Shown: positions 47,617 to 56,391 of the stretch, piece after piece | Layout: each line of letters begins with the position of its first letter | Position numbering within the stretch: the first letter of the stretch is position 1 | Source: Pollutimonas bauzanensis | GTDB lineage: Bacteria > Pseudomonadota > Gammaproteobacteria > Burkholderiales > Burkholderiaceae_B | Length of the DNA: 64,000 nt | Assembly (NCBI RefSeq): GCF_900129885.1 | Contig: NZ_FQXE01000001.1 | Span: 362,406-426,405 of the forward strand | Reading direction: 5' to 3' | Program-made: the position numbers and the translations under genes | Notes under the pieces: model-generated | Databases searched by the model: none | What the model saw: the letters and a program-made list of their open reading frames with translations, nothing else | Told to the model about the DNA's origin: nothing

Positions 47617-47646
47617 TGCTGGCCGCCTGGCCGGCGCGGGCGCCGG

Positions 47647-48681
47647 CTAGGCGGCGTCGGCCTCGGTCGTAAACGCGTCGGCGAAGAAGTCGTCTTCCGC
47701 CAGGCCGTTCAGTTGAATGAAATCCTTGCGGGCGCTGTCCACCATGATGGGCGCGCCACAAGCGTACACCTGATACCCCGACAAGTCGGGAATATCCTGC
47801 AGCACGGCTTGGTGCACGAAACCGCTGCGGCCTATCCAGCCGTCGCCGGCCTGCGCATCGGAGATTACTGGAACGTAGCTGAAATTGGGCAGTGCCGCGG
47901 CCCATTCCAATGCCTTGTCGTGCATATATAAATCGGCCGGACGGCGCCCGCCCCAATACAGCACAGCCTGGCGCCGGTCGCCGCTGGCTATCATACGCTC
48001 GACGATGGCCTTGATGGGCGCGAAACCGGTGCCGCTGGCCAGAAACACAACGGGCTTGTCGCTGTCATCGCGCAAAAAGAAGGAACCGAAAGGCCCTTCG
48101 ACGCGCAGGATTTCGCGCACCTTCATCTGCGTGGCGCCCGCGCCGAAGACATGGTCGGTGAAGATCCCGCCCGGCAGATGGCGTATGTGCAATTCGACCA
48201 GATTGTTGTCGGCGGGCGGCGTGGCCATGGAATAGCTGCGCCGGCGGCCGTCTTTCAGGATGAATTCCAGATACTGCCCCGCATAGAAGCGAAACGGGTC
48301 GGTCGCCGGCAGTTGCAGCTTGACCACCATGACGTCGCTGGCGACGCGTTCGATTTCCATCACGCGCGAAGGCATTTTGCGTATCTGGATATCGCTGGCC
48401 ATGCGGATTTCATGGGCTTCGATAAGCAGGTCCGAGCTGGGCCTGGCCTGGCAGAACAGCGTATAGCCCTGGGCCAGCTCTTCCGGCGAGAGGATTTGCG
48501 CCGGACTGCTTCCCGCATCGTATGAGCCGGCGACCACCTTGCCCTTGCAGGTGGAACACGCGCCGTTGCGGCAGCTGTAGGGCAGGACGATGCCCGCCGC
48601 CAGGGCGGCGTCCAGCACGGTCTGGCCGTCTTCGGCGGTGAACTCGTGATTGCTGGGTTGAACTGTAACCTTGAAACTCAT
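47647..48681 (-). CDS. 2Fe-2S ferredoxin-NAD(P)H reductase, CDP-6-deoxyglucoseen reductase type
   Basis: A 344-residue electron-transfer protein. An N-terminal plant-type [2Fe-2S] domain has Cys37, Cys42, Cys45 and Cys77 (PYSCRNGACSTCKGK, LFCQAR); an FAD domain follows (PFRFYAGQYLEFILKDGRRR, SYSMATPP), then an NAD(P) domain (LASGTGFAPIKAIVERMIAS, YACGAPIMVD). Alcaligenaceae genomes annotate such proteins as AscD/CDP-6-deoxy-delta-3,4-glucoseen reductase, but without sugar-deoxygenation neighbours the partner is unknown. ATG 48679-48681 gives the family start MSFKVTVQPS. Confidence 0.88.
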   Translation of the reverse strand: MSFKVTVQPSNHEFTAEDGQTVLDAALAAGIVLPYSCRNGACSTCKGKVVAGSYDAGSSPAQILSPEELAQGYTLFCQARPSSDLLIEAHEIRMASDIQIRKMPSRVMEIERVASDVMVVKLQLPATDPFRFYAGQYLEFILKDGRRRSYSMATPPADNNLVELHIRHLPGGIFTDHVFGAGATQMKVREILRVEGPFGSFFLRDDSDKPVVFLASGTGFAPIKAIVERMIASGDRRQAVLYWGGRRPADLYMHDKALEWAAALPNFSYVPVISDAQAGDGWIGRSGFVHQAVLQDIPDLSGYQVYACGAPIMVDSARKDFIQLNGLAEDDFFADAFTTEADAA

Positions 48682-48784
48682 AACGCCTGACAATATAAGA
48701 AATGAATGGGATAGGCCCATTTTAAAGGCAAGCCTGCCGGGATGGCCAAAGGCGGTTCCCGCGCGATCCGCGGGAAGCACTAGG

Positions 48785-51091
48785 CTACGCGGGCAAAAGT
48801 GTAGGTTGCTTCACCTTGATCGACAAGGCTTTTCCTTTGCGGGCCCGTTTGCCCATGTATTCGGCCAGCGCATCGGGACCCAGCTCCAGGACGGTTTCCT
48901 TGTTGCGGTATACGCCGCTGGCCAGTATTCCGGCCGGGCCCGCCGGCACCCATTGGGCCACGGCGTCGCCCGCGTCCAGCCCCATCAGGATGGTGCCGCG
49001 CCCGCCGCCTGACAGCGTCTTGAGTTCGGCCAGGTCCACCACCAGGAAGCGGCCCTTCCTGCTCAGCATGGCCAGGTGTTGATCCGTGCCGCGCAAAGCT
49101 GCGGGCTTCAACAAGGCGTCGCCCTTGTCCAGCGTCATGAACTGCTTGCCGGCCCGCTGGCGCGAGGCCATGTCCTTCTGGGCGGCGATAAAGCCGTAGC
49201 CGCCCTGCGTGCCCAGCACATAGCGCTGGCTGGCCGGCCCGGCAATCATATGGGTGATGCGCGTGCCGGGCTCCATGTCTATCATGGTGGTAATGGGCTG
49301 GCCGTCGCCGCGCGCCGAAGGCAGGCCGGCCACCGCCACCGTATAGACGCGGCCGCTGCTGGAAAAAGCCACCAATTCGTCGGTGCTGCGGCATTCTATG
49401 GCGTCGTACAGCGCATCGCCCGCCTTGAAGCCGAATTGGCCGGCATCGTGGCCGTGGCCCTGGCGGGTGCGCAGCCAGCCTTTCTGAGAAATGATGACGG
49501 TCACCGGTTCTTCGACGACGCGGTTCTCCAGCACGGCGCGTTCGGCCACTTCGATGAGCGTGCGGCGGTCGTCGCCATACTGTTTCGCGTCGGCTTCGAT
49601 TTCCTTGATCATCAGGCGCTTGAACGCCAGGGGATTGTCCAGCAGCTCCTGCAGGGCGGCCTGCTCGTCCTTCTGGGCGGCCAATTCCTTTTCGATCTTG
49701 AAGCCCTCCAGGCGCGCCAATTGGCGCAAGCGCATCTCCAGGATGTCTTCGGCCTGCCGTTCGGACAGGTCGAAACGCTGCATCAGCGCCGCGCGCGGCT
49801 CGTCGGACTCGCGTATGGTCTGGATGACCTCATCCACATTCAGGTACACCACCATCCGGCCTTCCAGCACATGGATGCGGTCGGTGACCTTGTCCAGGCG
49901 GAATTGGGTGCGCCGCGTGATGGTCAGCGCCCGGAAGCCCAGCCAATCGGTCAGGACCTGGCGCAAGGCGCGCTGGCCGGGCCGGCCGTCGGTGCCTATG
50001 CAGACCAGGTTGATGGAAACGCTGCCTTCCATGCTGGTCTGCGCCAGCAGTGTATTGACGAATTCGTTGCGGTCGATGCGGCTGCTTTTGGGCTCGAACA
50101 CCAGGCGTATCGAGGCCTGCTTGCCCGATTCGTCGCGCACGGTGTCCAGCAGGCCCAGGACCAGCGCCTTGGTTTGCTGCTGTTCGGTCGTCAGGCTTTT
50201 CTTGCCCGCCTTGACCTTGGGATTGGTGCGATCCTCGATTTCCTCCAGGATTTTCTGCGACGACGTTCCCGGCGGCAGCTCGGTGATCACCAACTGCCAT
50301 TGGCCGCGGGCCAGTTCCTCGAATTCCCAGCGCGCCCGCGCCTTGATCGAGCCCCTGCCCACGCCGTAGATATGCGCGATATCGGCGGGCGAGGAGATGA
50401 TCTGCCCGCCCCCCGCAAAATCGGGGCCGGGCACCAGGCTGTAGAGTTCTTCGTCCGCAAGCCTGGGATTCTTGATGAGCGCCACGCAGGCGCGCGCCAC
50501 TTCGCGCAGATTGTGCGAGGGAATTTCCGTGGCCATGCCCACCGCAATGCCCGAGGCGCCGTTCAACAGCATCACCGGCAGGCGGGCCGGCAGCAGCACG
50601 GGTTCCTTCTGGCTGCCATCGTAGTTGGGGGCGAAATCCACCGTGCCTTCGTCGAGCTCATCGAGCAGGATGCGGGCGAACGGGGTAAGCCTGGCCTCGG
50701 TGTAGCGCATGGCCGCGGCATTGTCGCCGTCGCGCGAGCCGAAATTGCCCTGGCCGTCGACCAGCGGATAGCGCAGCGTGAAATCCTGCGCCATGCGCAC
50801 CATGGCGTCATAGGCGGCCTGGTCGCCGTGGGGATGGTACTTGCCCAGCACGTCGCCCACCACCCGCGCCGACTTGACCGGCCTGGCGCCGGGGCCCAGG
50901 CCCATCGCCTGCATGGCGTAAAGAATGCGGCGCTGCACCGGTTTCTGGCCATCGGTGAGATCGGGCAGGGCCCGGCCCCGCACCACCGACACCGCGTAAT
51001 CCAGGTAAGCCTGCTCGGCATAATGCGCGAGCGTAATACTGTCGTCGCCGTTCGGAGCTTCGTCGAACAAGCCTGTTTGTGTACTGTCCAT
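48785..51091 (-). CDS. parC: DNA topoisomerase IV subunit A
   Basis: A 768-residue subunit that breaks and rejoins DNA to unlink daughter chromosomes. The catalytic Tyr130 is in [14 protein letters not shown], the isoleucine wedge lies in [15 protein letters not shown], and a degenerate beta-pinwheel C-terminal domain follows. The drug-contact loop reads [13 protein letters not shown]: Gln91 and Asp95 stand where E. coli ParC has Ser80 and Glu84. I use the ATG at 51089-51091 (MDSTQTGLF) because AGAG lies six bases before it; ATG 51095-51097 adds two residues. It lies 18 bases after parE. Confidence 0.95.
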   Translation of the reverse strand: MDSTQTGLFDEAPNGDDSITLAHYAEQAYLDYAVSVVRGRALPDLTDGQKPVQRRILYAMQAMGLGPGARPVKSARVVGDVLGKYHPHGDQAAYDAMVRMAQDFTLRYPLVDGQGNFGSRDGDNAAAMRYTEARLTPFARILLDELDEGTVDFAPNYDGSQKEPVLLPARLPVMLLNGASGIAVGMATEIPSHNLREVARACVALIKNPRLADEELYSLVPGPDFAGGGQIISSPADIAHIYGVGRGSIKARARWEFEELARGQWQLVITELPPGTSSQKILEEIEDRTNPKVKAGKKSLTTEQQQTKALVLGLLDTVRDESGKQASIRLVFEPKSSRIDRNEFVNTLLAQTSMEGSVSINLVCIGTDGRPGQRALRQVLTDWLGFRALTITRRTQFRLDKVTDRIHVLEGRMVVYLNVDEVIQTIRESDEPRAALMQRFDLSERQAEDILEMRLRQLARLEGFKIEKELAAQKDEQAALQELLDNPLAFKRLMIKEIEADAKQYGDDRRTLIEVAERAVLENRVVEEPVTVIISQKGWLRTRQGHGHDAGQFGFKAGDALYDAIECRSTDELVAFSSSGRVYTVAVAGLPSARGDGQPITTMIDMEPGTRITHMIAGPASQRYVLGTQGGYGFIAAQKDMASRQRAGKQFMTLDKGDALLKPAALRGTDQHLAMLSRKGRFLVVDLAELKTLSGGGRGTILMGLDAGDAVAQWVPAGPAGILASGVYRNKETVLELGPDALAEYMGKRARKGKALSIKVKQPTLLPA

Positions 51092-51109
51092 TGTCATCTC
51101 TGTGTGGGT

Positions 51110-53071
51110 TTAAACGTCGACCTCGGCCAGATTGCCTTTTTCTTCCAGCCAGACGCGCCGCTGCGCGGACTCGCCCTTGCCCATCAGCATGTCGAACATC
51201 TGCGTGGTGGCGGCGATGCCCGGCTCGCCATAGGCGACCGGCATGAGGCGGCGGGTGTCGGGATTCATGGTGGTATCCCATAGCTGCTCGGCGCTCATTT
51301 CGCCCAGGCCCTTGAAACGGCTAATGCTCCAGGAGGCTTCGCGCACGCCTTCCTTGCGCAGTTTGTCCTGCACCGCCTCCAGTTCGCCCTGGTCCAGGCA
51401 GTAGACCTTGCGGGCCGGCCGCTTGCCGGCCGCGGGCACATCCACGCGAAACAGCGGAGGACGGGCCACATAGACATGGCCGGCTTCGACCAGCTTGGGA
51501 AAGTGGCGGAAAAACAGCGTCAACAGCAGCACCTGGATGTGCGAGCCGTCGACATCGGCGTCCGACAGGATGCAGACGCGGCCGTAGCGCAATCCGGAAA
51601 GATCGGCGCTGTCATTGGGCCCGTGCGGGTCCACGCCTATGGCCACCGCGATATCGTGGATTTCATTGTTGGCAAACAGGCGGTCGCGATCGACTTCCCA
51701 GGAATTCAAGACCTTGCCGCGCAAGGGCAGGACGGCCTGGTAGCCCTTGTCGCGCCCCATTTTGGCCGACCCGCCGGCGGAATCCCCTTCCACCAGAAAC
51801 ACTTCGGTGCGCGAGGCATCGCTGGATTCGCAATCGGTGAGCTTGCCTGGCAGCACCGCCACGCCCGAGCTTTTGCGCTTTTCGACCTTCTGCGACGACT
51901 TGGCGCGCGCCTGGGCCTGGCGTATGGCGCTTTCCGCCAGCTTCTTGCCGTATTCGACATTGGCATGCAGCCACAAGTCCAGGGCATTCTTGGCAAAGCC
52001 GCTGACCAGCCGCACGGCATCGCGGCTGTTCAGGCGCTCTTTGATCTGGCCCTGGAATTGCGGATCGAGCACTTTGGCCGAAAGCACGAAACTGGCGCGG
52101 GCAAACACATCTTCAGGCAGGAGCTTGACGCCCTTGGGCACCAGGCTGTGCAGCTCGGCGAAAGACTTGACCGCATTGAACAGGCCGTCGCGCAGGCCGG
52201 CCTCGTGGGTGCCGCCCGCCGTCGTGGATATCAGGTTCACGTAGGACTCGCGCACCACAGGGCCGTCGACCGTCCAGATCACCACCCATTGGGCGCCCTC
52301 CCCTGGCGCGTAGGACTCGTCGTCGTCCGCGGCGTACTGCTTGCCCTCGAACACCGGGATGATTTTCTCGGCGTCATCCAGGGCTTCTTCCAGGTAGCCG
52401 CGCAAGCCTTCCTGGTACTGCCACTCGCGCGTCTCGCCGGTTTTCTCGATGAGCAGCGTCACCTTGATGCCATTGAGCAGCACCGCTTTGCTGCGCAAGG
52501 CATGCACCAGCTCGGCCATGGGTATGGCGGCCGAATCGAAATATTTGGGGTCGGGCCAGACGCGCACCCGCGTGCCGGTTTTCCTGCGGCCGGCCGGCTC
52601 CAGTTCGCGCAGCGGCTCGAGCACGTCGCCATTGGCGAAAACCAGCTCGTGCGTCCTGCCGTCGCGCCAGACGCGCACTTCCAGCCGCGTCGACAGCGCA
52701 TTGGTGACCGATACCCCGACGCCGTGCAGGCCGCCGGAAAAAGCATAGGCGCCGCCCGCTTTCTTGTCGAACTTGCCGCCGGCGTGCAGCCGCGTGAACA
52801 CCAGTTCCACCACGGGCGCGTGCTCTTCGGGATGCAGGCCCACCGGGATGCCGCGGCCGTCGTCCTCGATGGACACGCTGCCATCGGCATGCATGGTGAC
52901 CTTGATCTGCTGGACAAAGCCCGCCAGGGCCTCGTCGGCGGCGTTGTCTATGACTTCCTGGAGGATGTGCAGGGGATTGTCGGTGCGGGTGTACATGCCC
53001 GGCCGCTGCCGCACAGGTTCCAGCCCTTTCAGTACTCGAATTGATGCTTCGTCGTAGCGTGGTGTAGCCAA
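51110..53071 (-). CDS. parE: DNA topoisomerase IV subunit B
   Basis: A 653-residue GHKL ATPase/TOPRIM subunit: ATP site IDNAADEALAG, DDGRGIPVGLHPEEHAPVVE and GGLHGVGVSVTNALS; the TOPRIM motif EGDSAGGSAKMGRDKGYQAV and DADVDGSHIQVLLLTLFFRH bind the catalytic metals. The start MATPRYDEASIRVLKGLEPV is typical of ParE rather than GyrB, and the length lacks the GyrB insert. The parE-parC order supports topoisomerase IV. Confidence 0.96.
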   Translation of the reverse strand: MATPRYDEASIRVLKGLEPVRQRPGMYTRTDNPLHILQEVIDNAADEALAGFVQQIKVTMHADGSVSIEDDGRGIPVGLHPEEHAPVVELVFTRLHAGGKFDKKAGGAYAFSGGLHGVGVSVTNALSTRLEVRVWRDGRTHELVFANGDVLEPLRELEPAGRRKTGTRVRVWPDPKYFDSAAIPMAELVHALRSKAVLLNGIKVTLLIEKTGETREWQYQEGLRGYLEEALDDAEKIIPVFEGKQYAADDDESYAPGEGAQWVVIWTVDGPVVRESYVNLISTTAGGTHEAGLRDGLFNAVKSFAELHSLVPKGVKLLPEDVFARASFVLSAKVLDPQFQGQIKERLNSRDAVRLVSGFAKNALDLWLHANVEYGKKLAESAIRQAQARAKSSQKVEKRKSSGVAVLPGKLTDCESSDASRTEVFLVEGDSAGGSAKMGRDKGYQAVLPLRGKVLNSWEVDRDRLFANNEIHDIAVAIGVDPHGPNDSADLSGLRYGRVCILSDADVDGSHIQVLLLTLFFRHFPKLVEAGHVYVARPPLFRVDVPAAGKRPARKVYCLDQGELEAVQDKLRKEGVREASWSISRFKGLGEMSAEQLWDTTMNPDTRRLMPVAYGEPGIAATTQMFDMLMGKGESAQRRVWLEEKGNLAEVDV

Positions 53072-53304
53072 TTTATTCTCGAATTTTCTGTGAGGAAAGC
53101 GCTATTTTACGGAGTATGCGCCACATCGGATTTGAACAGACCCGCGCCGCTGGCGAAAAGCCGCTGTGCGCGGCCGGGCCGTCGGTGGTATGCTTGTAAA
53201 AAATGGGTCACAAGCCCCACCGGCACTTACTAGAATACATGGTCTTGTTGCCTGCCTTCCTGTAGCTTATCCAAGTTTCCAATCATCTTCTTTGTCTTTC
53301 TATC

Positions 53305-53631
53305 ATGAGCGAATCTATCAAACACGTGAGCGATGCCTCCTTCGAGGCCGACGTCCTCAACTCGGACGTACCCGTTCTGGTCGACTACTGGGCGGCCTGG
53401 TGCGGGCCCTGCAAAATGATCGCGCCGTTCCTTGACGAGGCCGCCAGCCAGTACGAGGGGCGTGTTATCATAGCCAAAGTCAATGTGGACGAAAACCCCG
53501 AAACCGCCGCCAAGTTCGGCATTCGCGGCATCCCGACACTTATGCTGTTCAAAGACGGCAAGGCGGCAGCCACCAAAGTGGGCGCCTTGTCCAAGTCGCA
53601 ACTCAACACTTTCCTAGACGAATCCCTGTAA
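53305..53631 (+). CDS. trxA: Thioredoxin 1
   Basis: A 108-residue thioredoxin with WCGPCK (Cys33, Cys36) in [20 protein letters not shown] and the cis-Pro loop [13 protein letters not shown]. It is the general cytosolic disulfide reductant. It precedes rho by 69 bases, the usual pairing. TAGAAT at 53231-53236 is a possible -10 box for trxA-rho, without a good -35. Confidence 0.98.
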   Translation: MSESIKHVSDASFEADVLNSDVPVLVDYWAAWCGPCKMIAPFLDEAASQYEGRVIIAKVNVDENPETAAKFGIRGIPTLMLFKDGKAAATKVGALSKSQLNTFLDESL

Positions 53632-53646
53632 ATCGGTCGTTGTCGC

Positions 53647-53667
53647 GCGAGCCTATTCTAGGCTCGC
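53647..53667 (+). terminator. Hairpin between trxA and rho
   Basis: GCGAGCCTA (53647-53655) and TAGGCTCGC (53659-53667) pair perfectly with a 3-base loop. A C-rich pyrimidine tract (CCCCCCTCTTTCCTC) follows instead of a T-run. This could be a partial terminator after trxA or part of a rho leader where Rho acts on its own mRNA. Confidence 0.5.
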
Positions 53668-53700
53668 CACCACTTTGCAAATACCCCCCTCTTTCCTCAC

Positions 53701-54957
53701 ATGCACCTCACCGAATTAAAAGCACAGCACGTTTCGAAACTTCTCGAAATGGCCGCAGCCCTTGATATTGACAACGCCAGCCGCTTGCGCAAGCAAGAGC
53801 TCATGTTTGCCATCATGAAGCGCCACGCCAAGCAAGGCGAACAGATTTTTGGCGACGGCGTCCTGGAAGTGTTGCCCGACGGCTTCGGTTTTTTGCGCTC
53901 GCCCGAGACCTCCTACCTGGCCAGCACCGACGACATCTATATTTCGCCCTCGCAAATCCGGCGCTTCAATCTGCATACCGGCGACTCCATCGAAGGCGAG
54001 GTCCGCGTCCCCAAGGACGGCGAACGCTATTTCGCGCTGGTCAAGGTCGACAAGGTCAATGGCATGCAGCCAGAGGCCATCAAGCATCGCATCATGTTTG
54101 AAAACCTCACGCCGCTGCATCCGGACGAGGTCATGACTCTCGAACGCGACATCAAGAGCGAAGAGAACATCACCGGCCGCATCATGGACATCTTCGCTCC
54201 CGTAGGCAAAGGCCAGCGCGCCCTGATCGTGGCCAGCCCCAAGTCCGGCAAGACGGTGATCATGCAGCATATGGCCCATGCCATCAGCGCCAATTATCCC
54301 GACGCGGTCATGATAGTGCTGCTGGTCGATGAGCGCCCCGAGGAAGTCACCGAAATGCAGCGCACCGTGCGCGGCGAAGTGGTGGCGTCGACGTTCGACG
54401 AGCCGGCCACGCGCCACGTGCAAGTGGCCGAAATGGTCATCGAAAAGGCCAAGCGCCTGGTCGAACTCAAAAAAGACGTTGTCATCCTGCTGGACTCCAT
54501 CACCCGCCTGGCGCGCGCCTACAACACCGTGGTTCCGGCTTCGGGCAAGGTCCTGACCGGCGGCGTGGACGCCAACGCGCTGCAACGCCCCAAGCGCTTT
54601 TTCGGAGCCGCCCGCAACGTCGAAGAGGGCGGCTCGCTGACCATCATCGGCACGGCGCTGGTGGAAACCGGCAGCCGCATGGACGAGGTCATTTACGAAG
54701 AGTTCAAGGGCACCGGCAACTCCGAAGTCCACCTGGAGCGCCGCCTGGCCGAGAAGCGCGTGTATCCCGCCATCAACCTGAACAAATCGGGCACGCGCCG
54801 CGAAGAACTGCTCATCAAGCCCGACCTTTTGCAGAAAATTTGGGTGCTGCGCAAATTCATCCACGACATGGACGAAATCGAAGCGATGGAGTTCATTCTG
54901 GATAAAATTCGCGCCACCAAGACCAACGCCGAATTTTTCGACATGATGAAAAAATAA
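53701..54957 (+). CDS. rho: Transcription termination factor Rho
   Basis: A 418-residue hexameric RNA helicase. The N-terminal helix bundle ([20 protein letters not shown]) is followed by the cold-shock RNA-binding domain ([20 protein letters not shown]), the ATPase core with Walker A ASPKSGKT near 180, the Q-loop region [20 protein letters not shown] and the R-loop [13 protein letters not shown]. It matches E. coli Rho in length (419). It lies downstream of trxA and only 4 bases upstream of gdhA. Confidence 0.98.
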   Translation: MHLTELKAQHVSKLLEMAAALDIDNASRLRKQELMFAIMKRHAKQGEQIFGDGVLEVLPDGFGFLRSPETSYLASTDDIYISPSQIRRFNLHTGDSIEGEVRVPKDGERYFALVKVDKVNGMQPEAIKHRIMFENLTPLHPDEVMTLERDIKSEENITGRIMDIFAPVGKGQRALIVASPKSGKTVIMQHMAHAISANYPDAVMIVLLVDERPEEVTEMQRTVRGEVVASTFDEPATRHVQVAEMVIEKAKRLVELKKDVVILLDSITRLARAYNTVVPASGKVLTGGVDANALQRPKRFFGAARNVEEGGSLTIIGTALVETGSRMDEVIYEEFKGTGNSEVHLERRLAEKRVYPAINLNKSGTRREELLIKPDLLQKIWVLRKFIHDMDEIEAMEFILDKIRATKTNAEFFDMMKK

Positions 54958-54961
54958 CAAA

Positions 54962-56302
54962 ATGACGCTACCTACCCTTGATCATTACCTTGCCCAAATA
55001 AGCGCCCGCGACCCGCATCAGCCTGAATTCATGCAGGCAGTCAAAGAGGTCATGAATAGCCTCTGGCCGTTCATCGAAAAAAACCCCCGCTATGCGCAGC
55101 ATGGCATCCTGGAACGAATAGTCGAACCGGAACGCATCATCCAGTTCCGCATCTCGTGGGTCGACGACAGCGGGCAAGTGCAGACCAACCGCGGCTACCG
55201 CATCCAGCACAGTTCCAGCATAGGCCCATTCAAGGGCGGGATGCGTTTCCACCCGTCGGTCAATCTTTCCATCCTGAAATTCCTGGCCTTCGAGCAGACG
55301 TTCAAGAATGCCTTGACCACGCTGCCCATGGGCGGCGGCAAGGGCGGCTCCGACTTCGATCCCAAAGGCAAATCCGACGCGGAAGTCATGCGCTTCTGCC
55401 AGGCGCTGATCATCGAGCTGCACCGCCATCTGGGGCCGGACACCGACGTCCCCGCCGGTGACATCGGCGTGGGCGCCCGTGAAGTCGGCTTCATGGCCGG
55501 CATGATGAAGAAGCTCTCCAATTCCGCGGCATCGGTATTCACCGGCAAGGGCCTGAGCTTCGGCGGCAGCCTTGTCCGCCCCGAGGCCACCGGCTACGGC
55601 ACGGTCTATTTCGCCGAGGAAATGCTCAAGCACGCCCATCAGTCCATCGAAGGCCTGACGGTATCCGTGTCGGGCTCGGGCAACGTGGCCCAGTACGCCA
55701 TTGAAAAATGCCTGCAGCTGGGCGCCAAGGTCATTACCGTCAGCGACTCGCATGGCGCCGTCATCGACAAGGCGGGCTTCACCCACGAAAAGCTGGCCGC
55801 GCTCATCGAGCTGAAAACCCAGCAGCGCGGCCGCGTCGAAGACTACGCCAGGCAGTTCAACCTGGTCTATGAAGCCGGCAAGCGCCCCTGGCATGTGCCG
55901 GTGGATGTCGCGCTGCCCTGCGCCACCCAGAACGAACTCGAACTCGAAGACGCCCAGACGCTGATCAGAAACGGCGTGCGCTGCGTGGCCGAAGGCGCCA
56001 ACATGCCTACCAGCCTGGCCGCGGTCGACGCCTTCATCGACGCCAATATCCTGTATGCGCCCGGCAAGGCCAGCAATGCCGGCGGCGTGGCGGTGTCCGG
56101 CCTTGAAATGAGCCAGAACTCGCAGCGCCTGCAATGGACCCGCGAGCAAGTGGACACCAAGCTGCACGCCATCATGCGCGACATCCACGAAAACTGCGTG
56201 CGCCACGGCTCCGAAGGCAAATCGGTAAATTACGTCAATGGTGCCAATATCGCCGGCTTCGTCAAGGTCGCCGACGCAATGCTGCATCAAGGCATTTTCT
56301 GA
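54962..56302 (+). CDS. gdhA: NADP-specific glutamate dehydrogenase
   Basis: A 446-residue hexameric enzyme that makes glutamate from 2-oxoglutarate and ammonia. GPFKGGMRFHPSVNLSILKF holds a substrate lysine, LPMGGGKGGSDFDPKGKSDA the catalytic lysine, and VSGSGNVAQYAIEKCLQLGA the dinucleotide fold. The 446-residue length and N-terminus suit the NADP-type small hexameric class. It begins four bases after the rho stop with no visible ribosome binding site, so translation is probably coupled. Expression through rho read-through would be unusual for a nitrogen gene. Confidence 0.96.
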   Translation: MTLPTLDHYLAQISARDPHQPEFMQAVKEVMNSLWPFIEKNPRYAQHGILERIVEPERIIQFRISWVDDSGQVQTNRGYRIQHSSSIGPFKGGMRFHPSVNLSILKFLAFEQTFKNALTTLPMGGGKGGSDFDPKGKSDAEVMRFCQALIIELHRHLGPDTDVPAGDIGVGAREVGFMAGMMKKLSNSAASVFTGKGLSFGGSLVRPEATGYGTVYFAEEMLKHAHQSIEGLTVSVSGSGNVAQYAIEKCLQLGAKVITVSDSHGAVIDKAGFTHEKLAALIELKTQQRGRVEDYARQFNLVYEAGKRPWHVPVDVALPCATQNELELEDAQTLIRNGVRCVAEGANMPTSLAAVDAFIDANILYAPGKASNAGGVAVSGLEMSQNSQRLQWTREQVDTKLHAIMRDIHENCVRHGSEGKSVNYVNGANIAGFVKVADAMLHQGIF

Positions 56303-56307
56303 CGCAG

Positions 56308-56341
56308 GCCGGGTTGCGGCGCCACGGGCGCGCAACCCGGC
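56308..56341. terminator. Hairpin between convergent gdhA and yhdP-like genes
   Basis: GCCGGGTTGCG (56308-56318) pairs perfectly with CGCAACCCGGC (56331-56341) around a 12-base loop. No T-run follows. Located 6 bases past the gdhA stop and 51 bases past the converging stop, so it may serve both strands. Confidence 0.55.
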
Positions 56342-56391
56342 AGACAACGCGGCAGCACAAACACCAAATAGTCGGGTCGGCCGGCGCGGCC

